Below, piece after piece: positions 56,464 to 64,000 of a stretch of 64,000 nt of DNA. The notes beneath the pieces are model-generated. The model searched no databases. It was not told where the DNA came from and saw only the letters and a program-made list of their open reading frames with translations. Both the position numbers and the translations under genes were made by a program. Numbering within the stretch: position 1 is the stretch's first letter; the number at the start of each line of letters is the position of its first letter. This DNA is from Mytilus trossulus (taxonomy: Eukaryota; Mollusca; Bivalvia; Mytilida; Mytilidae): NCBI RefSeq assembly GCF_036588685.1, contig NC_086373.1, forward strand, positions 56,117,164-56,181,163, given 5' to 3'.

Positions 56464-56967
56464 GTATCATTCATTCTCTACAATTAACCTAAAAAAATAT
56501 TTTATCTTTATCAGCAGCTCTCTTCTGGCTTGTAACAGTTGTCTGGGCAGAAGTGATAATATTGGTTAAAAAAGATTCGACACTTCAAAAAATTTCTTTA
56601 AAGTAGCCTTATATGTTATTGTTCTCCTAAAACAATAAAAAAAGTGGAATTGGGTGGCTGATTATTTTTTTAAGGGAAGGAGTATAATAGCTAGAACTCA
56701 TCTACACGTTAATTTTGAATTGCAAATTTCAAAGTCCTGTGTTAAATTGGTAGGAAAATGAAACCCACAAAGTTAACTGTAGAGGTTCTACGCTACAGAA
56801 CATGAATGCAACATCGGCAACTCAAGGGATGATTTTAATCTAGGTATTTGTGTCATTCATTATTTGTTCTCACTAAAGTGATTCACAAGAACAGACCAGG
56901 TTGTTAGAAGTAATTTTCAACAGATGATATATTTGCATCTTCAGTTTTTCAATATATTGTTACAGAA

Positions 56968-57031
56968 ATGGAAGAAGGAGCATTGCATGCACTGGTTCCT
57001 AATGGACAAGGGAATTTAGAGATTAAGAGAG
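56968..57031 (+). CDS. SLC17-like exon 1 (coding start)
   Basis: A TTACAG acceptor at 56960-56965 precedes AA-ATG. The exon encodes MEEGALHALVPNGQGNLEIK-R and ends one base into a codon before GTAATG. An upstream untranslated exon is implied but was not located. A cytoplasmic N terminus of this kind is normal for SLC17. Confidence 0.65.
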
Positions 57032-60000
57032 GTAATGCAATATTCCTTTTAAATATTAGACAATGCATATTCTTTCAAACAATATTTACTTGTTACGTAA
57101 CCTTAAATGTGTCTCTAAAAGTGATATGAGTAGCTCTTTGAAATGAATATCAAATTATAACAGTATTTACACCTTTTTTCTATTTATTCATAATCATTAT
57201 AATATTACGATGCCCTGTAAAACACTCATTTGGTAAATATGTATTAAAAACGGCAATAACTGAATTGCAAAAATGTATGTAACAGGAACAACTTTTATGA
57301 AAAAATATAAAAATTATTTCATTGTTGTTTTTTTGTAGAATCCGTACCTCTGTTGGGTTCTAGTCGTTTTGCACTAGCGGTCTTAGGATTTTTTGGACTT
57401 CTTAACATGTATGTAATTTTGGGGCCCTTTATAGCTTGTTGTTCGGTGTGAGCCAAGGCTCCGTGTTGAAGGCCGTACTTTAACCTATAATGGTTTAATT
57501 TTTAAATTGTTATTTGGATGGAGAGTTGTCTCATTGGCACTCACACCACATCTTCCTATATCTATATGCGATGCTTGTCAACATTAATGTTGCGATTGTC
57601 TGCATGGTGAATCGGACTGCGACATATACTTTTGAAAACTCTGTTAATCCGAATGAAGATAGTAATTGTTATCGTCAGAAATATAACTCATCGGATATGT
57701 CTGCTATTCATGTAAGTTGATACGACAGAGATGGAGATGGAGAGACATGTGTGAGAGAGAGTTTTGTCATATAGGCTCAAGCGCATCCGTCTAAAACATA
57801 TCATAATGGATATCAAAAAGAAAATTACAATTGCACTAGATATACTTTTTATATTTGCATGTTTAGCTTTTATTGTTCATTTTTGTGTTAGTTCCAACAA
57901 ACGTGCAGTTCCATATCTGAAACTATATATCGTGGCAATTTGTATAAATAGTCACCACTCCTTTACGTCATTTATAATAAAACTGAGAATGGAAATGGGG
58001 AATGTGTCAAGGAGACAACAACCCAACCATTGAACAAACAACAGCAGAAGATCACGAACAGGTCTTCAATACAGCGAGATATTCCCGCTACCGGAGGCGT
58101 CCTTCAGCTGGTCCCTAAGCAAATATATATGCTAGTTCATTGATAATGAACGCCATACAAAACTAACTCCAAATTGTACACAATAAACTGAAATTAAAAA
58201 TAATACGAGATTTACAAATGCCTTTGAATCAACTATGTTATTAAATGAAATCAGTACTAATATTGTATTTTTAAGCCATATCGTCTATTTATCCTAACTT
58301 AAATGAAGATATTTTAAACTGTATAGCATATCAACATCATTCATATACATAATACATATATATTTCATTCGGAAATAAGAGTAAAGTCAGTATTTCAGTT
58401 CAGTTAACATTATCTTACTAACAACATACCATACTTATCTAAATCAAGCACGATTGAACTGGAAAACAATGAAAAGTTTTCATACAACAACGCACTTTTT
58501 TGTATTCATGCAACGTTTATAAATGATAAAGAATTGTTTCAAGGCTAACATATTTTTGTACTAAATTATAATCCTGGTACCTGATAACTATTTACTCCAC
58601 TGGGTCGATGCCACCCCTGGTGGACGTTTCGTCCCCGAGGGTATCACCAGCCCAGTAGACAACACTTCGGTGTTGACATAATTATCAATAATGTGGTCAT
58701 TTTTTTTATATAAATTTCGTGTTTACAAAATTTAGAATTTTTCGAAAAAATAAGGTTTTTCGTATCCCAGGCATGGATTACCTTAGTATTTGACACAACC
58801 TTTTTGGAATTTTTTATCCTCAATGCTCTTCATTTTTGTACTTGTTTGGTTTTATAAATATTTTGATATGAGCGTCACTGATGAGTCTTATGTAGACGAA
58901 ATGCGCGTCAATCGTACTAAATTAAAATCCTGGTATCTTTGATAACTATTTGGTTTCATGACTGACGGAACGAAATATGTGGAATTTAAAAAGGAAACAT
59001 TTTTATTCAATTGACACTTGTACTTGACCAAAACTTTTACGTGTGTCTTTTGCCAAATATTGAAATACATACTTAATTATATATTCTAGAAAATGATTTA
59101 AGCTTTTGCTCACCAGTTCCCTTTTTATCATTCCTCGGATCGCTTTGGTCGACGATAGATTGTGCATTGTTTCCATCGTCTTTTTATTTGATTATGAAGA
59201 CGTTAATTAACGAAAATACGACACTGTCTGATTGTTTCCTACAGAAGGACCTAAAATTAAAGTTTGTCTTTATTTCATTCTCTGGATTATTACCTAGGGT
59301 GGTGAGTTAAATTGGGATCCAGAGATACAAGGGTATGTACTTGGTGGATTCTACTGGGGATATTTGATAACACAGATGCCAGCAGGATGGATAGCTACAA
59401 GATATGGTGGAAAGATGGTGACTGGTTGGAGCATGTTTATTTCAATGATATTCACATTACTAACTCCATTTGCTGGTAGAACTAGCTTTATATTTGCAAT
59501 AGTTGTTAGGATCGTTATCGGAATGTGTACTGTAAGTAATAAATTGCATAAAATATATATATTCGATGCAGTTTTTGTTTATTGTTTTGAACATAAATCA
59601 TAGTTTTGTGGTTTATATTAATTTGCATTTGTAATGTCAAGGCTTTTTAAAGCTTGCTATGCGGTAGGCCGTACAGTGACCGATATTTAATTAGATTTAC
59701 ATGATGAAGACTCTGACAGTCGTTTGTTTTGTCTCAATGGTACCTATATCGTCTTAATTTTTACATGCTTCGAAAATAAACTTGAACGTAACTATTTTTA
59801 GCTGTATATATATAATCAATTTGCATGCAATTATACAGGATCATTACACAAAATTGTTGCCAGAAGTTACTTCAAACTTCACTTAAATCGTTCATAGATG
59901 TACAAACTTGTTTTGGAAGTTTACCAGTGTCTTTCTAAGACTAAGTATAGACTCAATATAGATTTAATCGCACATCCTAAATTTTACGGTGATATTGTTT

Positions 60001-63000
60001 AAATACGATCGGGGTAAACTCATATATCCATTAAATAAACTTATTTTCATAGGCTTTCAGTTCAACTATGTAATAAGAACACTTAATAATTATTGTTATA
60101 CTCATATGCACATTAATGGTACTAGAATCTAGCGATACTTTTAATGCAGATGCATATGTTTTGGCATAGCCCATTGAATTTGTTTTATCATATAACATGG
60201 ACACCCAGGAAACCGATTCCATAATGTTACAAGTAATATGTAATAAGGTTATTTTAAAAGATAATCTTGAAATCAACATTGATAATAGGGAGCAGTGTTT
60301 CCAGCAATACATTCTCTCCTGGGTAATTGGGTACCTCCGTCAGAACGAACAAAGTTCACAGCAATGACGTATTCAGGTAAGAAGTTTGATTGCGTTTAAT
60401 TTGTTGTTTTATAAAGGAAGAATTTTTGATGAATAATACAAAATCATTATGCTGAACAAAGCTGTCAAATTGATGAAATACACATAAAAACAATGAAACG
60501 CAGTTGTATTATCTTATCATGTATCAATTTCTCCAATTTAACAAGTATACAATATGGCAAAAATTGTGTCTTTCAGTCCGCGCTTTCCCTTTAATTCCGA
60601 TATAAGACGGTTGCATGGGCTGATTGGTTGATCGATACATGTTTGCAGAACGCTCGTCTTTAAAAGTTCCATGCCTATTAAAACTGCTTGACTACATATC
60701 TTGAACGAGAATATATTTACAATGAGTCCAATGGCCAGGTGCTGCAGGGGGTTGGAGCAACTTTATATTTGGTTTGTAAACAGCCGGCAAAGATTATTTT
60801 TAATAATGTGTTATCTAATAACAAAGCCAAACTAAAGTTCGTAATGGTATAAGGCATATTATATTCAAACTGATTTACTGTTTACAGAATACAATTCTTT
60901 GGAATTGATTGTAATGTATGCTTAAAGTTGTCAAAAATATAAATCATGTGCTTTTATTATTTTATGTTCTGATTAATTAAGTATACAATTGGCATATTAA
61001 CAAGCTAAAGCCTCGGTCACACCTTACCGGATAGCTCGAACGGACGCCTCATATTTTTTTTTAATCTGATCATGTCAGTTAGACGACCGTTCTTATCCGT
61101 TAGACATCCGTCCATATCCGTTGCATGTCCGTTAAGCATACGTTTTATCCGTCGACGTTCGATCTGTCCAGTGGAAAATTTTGAGCATGTTTAAAACTTT
61201 GAAGGGACGTCCAACGGATAAAATGTCCGTTTAACGTCCGTTAGGCATCCGTTAGGCGTCCGTTTTGTACGATACTCGTCTGCTTCGTTTCCGTTTTGTA
61301 TCCGTAACGTGTCCGTTATACATCCGTTGGAGGTATGGGGGATAAATTCACCAACGGACTTCTACCGGACGTTTAACGGACAAAACGGATGTTGAACGAA
61401 TGAGAAACGGACTGCTACCGGACGTATAATGGAGAAACGGATCATGAACGGATCTGAAACGGATAAATGCCAATTGAAAATTTTGCGTCAGAAATGCCAA
61501 TTATTGGTATGTCAAATTTTTTAAGGTTCATGAATTCTTATTATTCATAATCGATCTTAGAGTAAGGGCACGTCTTCACAATCAAGCAGCTCTTATTCAG
61601 GCCAGACACTGCCTTTCGCGGTTTTTTGAAGAACAAACGAATTTTACAGTTACACAGAAACATTTTTAATATTTTTTTCGATTTTCATGTATGTTTTTAA
61701 CGCCTACAATTTTTTCGTATATCTGGTTCATCAATTTTATCCGATAAGCTTCTGTTAGGTGTCCGTTTTATGCGATACTCGTCCGTTGGATGTACGTTCG
61801 ACATCCGTTCAGTCCGGTACGTTTCCGTTTCTCGTACGTTGCATGTCCGTTTTATTCGGTCAGTACATCAACGTACTCCCAACGGATAACAATTTTGTCA
61901 ACGGACAACTTTTATTTTCATCCGCTCGTCGTCCTTTCGTGCTATCCGGTAAGGTGTGACCGAGGCTTAAAGTACTGATTCAACTGATTCAAAATTAACT
62001 TTCAGAATGGACTCTTTTCATCATTACCATATATTGTTTTCTGGGCAACTGTATTTTGTGGAGGCTGGCTTGCTGACTTTTTCCGGAACAGAAAATTGAT
62101 GTCGACTACTAATACCCGAAAAGTATTTGACACTATTGGTAAGACGAATTACACTGCTCACCTTTTATCAAAGTAGTATTCTGAAATTTCAAAATAGTAA
62201 TATTTGAAACATGTTTGTCACATATATGTTTTTAAAACTGATTTATTCTATATGCAATCAAAACTCATCATGGAAATAGGTATGCTCCAAATCTTTGTTT
62301 AAACCATTCCCCCTCTCAAATAGATAAAAAAAAAATCCTTTAGACATAAAATAATACTTTTCACCTAGTTTTACTTCATTAATCATATGTGTATGATATG
62401 ATTTATTTCAGCAAAATTAGTTCCTGCTTCTATGTTGATTGGTTTAGGTTATGTCGACTGTTCCCAAACTGCCTTGGCCATTGTATTGGTTATTCTTGCT
62501 GTAAGTTCGGCAGGATTTCAGTACAGTGGATGGGTTGTTAATCATATTGATATAGCACCTAGCTATGCAGGGATCTTACTTGGAATTTCGAATTCACTGG
62601 CGTCTACAACTGGAATTATATCACCAATTATAGTGGGTGCAATTACAGAAAAGGTCAGTTTTTGTAAACAAAATTTTGCGTATTTGTATTGTAATCATAT
62701 GTTGCTATTTGTTAATGAAGTGATTTGGCATATCAATCAGAGGGAAAGTGATATGCGTCATTAAGACAGCAACGCTCAAATAAAATTGAAAAAAAATGTT
62801 TACTGCCAGTCAAATTTAGCTATAGCATAAACTAAATCAATGTCACTGCTGCCATCAGATCATGTATGAGATGAATGGGGTTAAATACTGTTGTAAACGC
62901 CGTCAAAACACCATTCTTCGAAATAGTACGTTCGTATCATACTGCAGCTGTGAACGTTTTAATGCGATACTCGTCCGTTGGATGTACGTTCGACATCCGT

Positions 63001-63845
63001 TCAGTCCGGTACGTTTCCGTTTCTCGAACGTTGCATGTCCGTTTTATTCGGTCAGTACATCAACGTACTCCCAACGGATAACAATTTTGTCAACGGACAA
63101 CTTTTATTTTCATCCGCTCGTCGTCCTTTCGTGCTATCCGGTAAGGTGTGACCGAGGCTTAAAGTACTGATTCAACTGATTCAAAATTAACTTTCAGAAT
63201 GGACTCTTTTCATCATTACCATATATTGTTTTCTGGGCAACTGTATTTTGTGGAGGCTGGCTTGCTGACTTTTTCCGGAACAGAAAATTGATGTCGACTA
63301 CTAATACCCGAAAAGTATTTGACACTATTGGTAAGACGAATTACACTGCTCACCTTTTATCAAAGTAGTATTCTGAAATTTCAAAATAGTAATATTTGAA
63401 ACATGTTTGTCACATATATGTTTTTAAAACTGATTTATTCTATATGCAATCAAAACTCATCATGGAAATAGGTATGCTCCAAATCTTTGTTTAAACCATT
63501 CCCCCTCTCAAATAGATAAAAAAAAAATCCTTTAGACATAAAATAATACTTTTCACCTAGTTTTACTTCATTAATCATATGTGTATGATATGATTTATTT
63601 CAGCAAAATTAGTTCCTGCTTCTATGTTGATTGGTTTAGGTTATGTCGACTGTTCCCAAACTGCCTTGGCCATTGTATTGGTTATTCTTGCTGTAAGTTC
63701 GGCAGGATTTCAGTACAGTGGATGGGTTGTTAATCATATTGATATAGCACCTAGCTATGCAGGGATCTTACTTGGAATTTCGAATTCACTGGCGTCTACA
63801 ACTGGAATTATATCACCAATTATAGTGGGTGCAATTACAGAAAAG
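56968..63845 (+). CDS. SLC17-family (sialin/vesicular anion transporter-like) MFS transporter gene, incomplete and rearranged
   Basis: SLC17 proteins are 12-TM MFS carriers moving organic anions across lysosomal, vesicular or plasma membranes. Exons seen, all with GT-AG borders and matching phases: 56968-57031; 57339-57413 plus 57569-57711 (split by a repeat); 59298-59531; 60289-60376; 62006-62138; 62412-62653; and duplicated copies 63198-63330 and 63604-63845. Diagnostic stretches are GELNWDPEIQGYVLGGFYWG with QMPAGWIATRYGGK (TM2 and loop), FPAIHSLLGNWVPPSERTKF, LPYIVFWATVFCGGWLADFF with RKLMSTTNTRKVFDTI, and YAGILLGISNSLASTTGI. The lumenal loop after TM1 has NRT and NSS glycosylation sites. 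The ~150 residues expected between 60376 and 62006 (TM5-7 and the central loop) were not found, and the last exon lies past the edge. Family assignment is strong; substrate unknown. Whether this copy is functional is doubtful. Confidence 0.8.
57339..57711 (+). pseudogene. SLC17-like exon 2, interrupted by family B repeat
   Basis: An acceptor ending TTTTGTAG precedes 57339. The left part encodes (E)SVPLLGSSRFALAVLGFFG and LLNMY (start of TM1). The right part, 57569-57711, encodes AMLVNINVAIVCMVNRTATY through SSDMSAIH, and is followed by GTAAGT. Joined at TATG the two halves give a normal TM1, N-M-Y-A-M-L-V-N. As it stands, the 155-bp insert at 57414-57568 shifts the frame and brings in a stop within 15 codons. 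Confidence 0.75.
57414..57568 (+). mobile_element. Family B repeat inserted in the SLC17 exon
   Basis: 155 bp: GGGGCCCTTTATAGCTTGTT, GCCAAGGCTCCGTGTTGAAG, GACTTTAACCTATAATGG-type sequence, GAGAGTTGTCTCATTGGCAC and CACCACATCTTCCTATATCT. The TATG at 57410-57413 is repeated at 57565-57568. Same family as 38158, 45235, 53882, 55115 and 56113. Confidence 0.85.
57985..58217. repeat. Partial copy of the 37598 family, in an SLC17 intron
   Basis: AATGGGGAATGTGTCAAGGA, GACAACAACCCAACC, GGAGGCGTCCTTCAGCTGGT and TGCTAGTTCATTGATAATGA. Extends the family outward relative to 37598-38070. Confidence 0.65.
58559..58952 (+). repeat. Intact copy of the 'CCAGCCCAGTAGTC' family, in an SLC17 intron
   Basis: Starts and ends with the same block (ACTAAATTATAATCCTGGTA ... 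GATAACTATTT at 58561-58592 and again at 58917-58952). Includes GGACGTTTCGTCCCCGAGGG, CACTTCGGTGTTGACATAAT, TTCGAAAAAATAAGGTTTTT and ATGAGTCTTATGTAGACGAA. The repeated border block suggests a monomer of a tandem-type element, or insertion into a similar copy. Confidence 0.75.
59298..59531 (+). CDS. SLC17-like exon 3 (TM2-TM3/4 region)
   Basis: 78 codons in phase 0, from GGELNWDPEIQG to VRIVIGMCT, acceptor TTACCTAG, donor GTAAGT. Contains the MFS loop GGK after TM2 and two hydrophobic segments. High-quality coding sequence. Confidence 0.85.
59640..59755 (+). repeat. Diverged Penelope-like tail remnant in intron
   Basis: AAAGCTTGCTATGCGGTAGG, CCGTACAGTGACC and GTCTCAATGGTACCTATATC resemble the outer end of the retroelement tail. 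Confidence 0.4.
59850..60115 (+). pseudogene. Penelope-like RT C-terminal remnant in intron
   Basis: Broken plus-strand frames read TNLFWKFTSVFLRLSIDSI, then GKLIYPLNKLIFIGFQFNYV and IRTLNN. They parallel CKLVAPLNKLILKGYLFNTV-IRSLN at 16215-16290. Stops and frameshifts throughout. Confidence 0.55.
60289..60376 (+). CDS. SLC17-like exon 4
   Basis: Acceptor GATAATAG, donor GTAAGA. Encodes GAVFPAIHSLLGNWVPPSER and TKFTAMTYS plus one base, the conserved P-A-x-H...W-x-P-P-x-E-R block after TM4 of SLC17. A minus-strand ORF at 60031-60312 is antisense and spurious. Confidence 0.8.
60377..61008 (+). other. Intron region where SLC17 TM5-7 exons are expected but not found
   Basis: The only hint is GGAGCTGCAGGGGG-type coding at about 60738-60772 (GAAGGWSNFIFG after GGCCAG), similar to the G-G-W-x-x-x-F-Y-x-F-G segment of SLC17. 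It lacks its upstream TM5 sequence and has a poor donor. Confidence 0.25.
61009..61967. mobile_element. 959-bp inverted-repeat element rich in CCGTT/AACGG
   Basis: AGCCTCGGTCACACCTTACC-GGATAGC at 61009-61035 and its inverse at 61941-61967, with TAA duplicated at 61006-61008 and 61968-61970. The left half is rich in TCCGTTAGACRTCCGTT, the middle in AACGGACTNCTACCGGACG and the right in TCCGTTGGATGTACG again. No transposase. The right ~200 bp recurs at 62962-63160 because of the tandem duplication. Confidence 0.8.
62006..62138 (+). CDS. SLC17-like exon (TM8 region), copy 1
   Basis: Acceptor ACTTTCAG, donor GTAAGA. Encodes NGLFSSLPYIVFWATVFCGG, WLADFFRNRKLMSTTNTRKV and FDTI plus one base. The G-G-W-x-A-D-F...R-K...S-T-T-x-x-R-K block is characteristic of SLC17. 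Confidence 0.85.
62412..62653 (+). CDS. SLC17-like exon (TM9-TM11), copy 1
   Basis: Acceptor TTATTTCAG, donor GTCAGT. Encodes AKLVPASMLIGLGYVDCSQT, a hydrophobic TM segment, GFQYSGWVVNHIDIAPSYAG and ILLGISNSLASTTGIISPII to ITEK. I-A-P-x-Y-A-G-x-L-x-G-I-x-N is conserved in SLC17. The end phase (0) matches the start phase of the previous exon. Confidence 0.85.
63198..63330 (+). CDS. SLC17-like exon (TM8 region), copy 2
   Basis: I saw no difference from 62006-62138 when reading the two side by side, including splice sites. Confidence 0.75.
63604..63845 (+). CDS. SLC17-like exon (TM9-TM11), copy 2
   Basis: Same as 62412-62653, offset 1192. If both exon pairs are transcribed they could be spliced in series without breaking the frame, or used as alternatives, but being identical they add no diversity. 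Confidence 0.75.
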
Positions 63846-64000
63846 GTCAGTTTTTGTAAACAAAATTTTGCGTATTTGTATTGTAATCATATGTTGCTAT
63901 TTGTTAATGAAGTGATTTGGCATATCAATCAGAGGGAAAGTGATATGCGTCATTAAGACAGCAACGCTCAAATAAAATTGAAAAAAAATGTTTACTGCCA

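Larger units (their letters stand above)
61770..62961 (+). repeat. 1192-bp tandem duplication, copy 1
   Basis: Holds the right end of the 959-bp element, two SLC17 exons (62006-62138 and 62412-62653), introns and a unique 3' part. Aligned at a constant offset of 1192 with 62962-64000, with a single substitution noticed (CTCGTACGTT versus CTCGAACGTT). Confidence 0.9.
62962..64000 (+). repeat. 1192-bp tandem duplication, copy 2 (cut by window edge)
   Basis: Begins inside the 959-bp element and runs to the last base. 1039 bp visible. The window ends before the unit is complete, so more copies could follow. Confidence 0.9.

Noticed and set aside
61759..63170. ORFs such as 61759-61959, 61790-61978 and 62862-63170
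   Set aside because: They lie in the CCGTT-rich inverted-repeat element and recur only because of the tandem duplication.

Overview
This is AT-rich eukaryotic DNA with GT-AG introns, sparse coding sequence and very many interspersed repeats. Several repeat families match, from memory, families common in marine mussel (Mytilus-type bivalve) genomes. Taxonomy therefore rests on remembered repeats and was not tested by a search.

Only two ordinary host genes are recognisable, one at each edge. At 1-657 is the 3' exon of a B-box/coiled-coil (TRIM-like) gene that starts outside the window. From 56968 to the right edge is a multi-exon SLC17-family (sialin / vesicular anion transporter-like) MFS transporter. 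The SLC17 locus looks damaged: a 155-bp repeat sits inside its second coding exon, the exons for roughly the middle 150 residues are not found, and a 1192-bp segment carrying two exons is tandemly duplicated up to the right edge.

Between them lies a repeat landscape. Region by region: 2.5-5.5 kb, internally duplicated interspersed repeats; 5.7-8.6 kb, a 2.86-kb inverted-repeat element flanked by TTAA; 8.6-9.6 kb, a minisatellite and a foldback; 10.8-13.3 kb, LINE fragments; 14.0-16.9 kb, a decayed Penelope-like retroelement whose tail runs into a CTGT/CTAT microsatellite and then a ~74-bp satellite to 21.7 kb, itself split by a second copy of the same retroelement tail; 21.9-23.8 kb, a LINE split by a repeat; 26.0-29.9 kb, a cluster of compact, mostly intronless ORFs; 36-45 kb, nested inverted-repeat elements and repeat families; 49.7-52 kb, two tRNA-derived SINEs and other repeats; 53.8-60 kb, several copies of one repeat family around and inside the SLC17 gene.

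The most system-like region is 26.0-29.9 kb. It holds an ORF with a Cys/His knuckle and a CCAAT/E-box/TATA promoter, two short basic ORFs that overlap, a 293-bp triplicated segment, an acidic-tailed ORF and a PC4 (SUB1)-like ORF with its own TATA box. I infer a remnant of a virus-like or self-synthesising mobile element, but no polymerase, integrase or capsid gene is visible and the ends are not defined.
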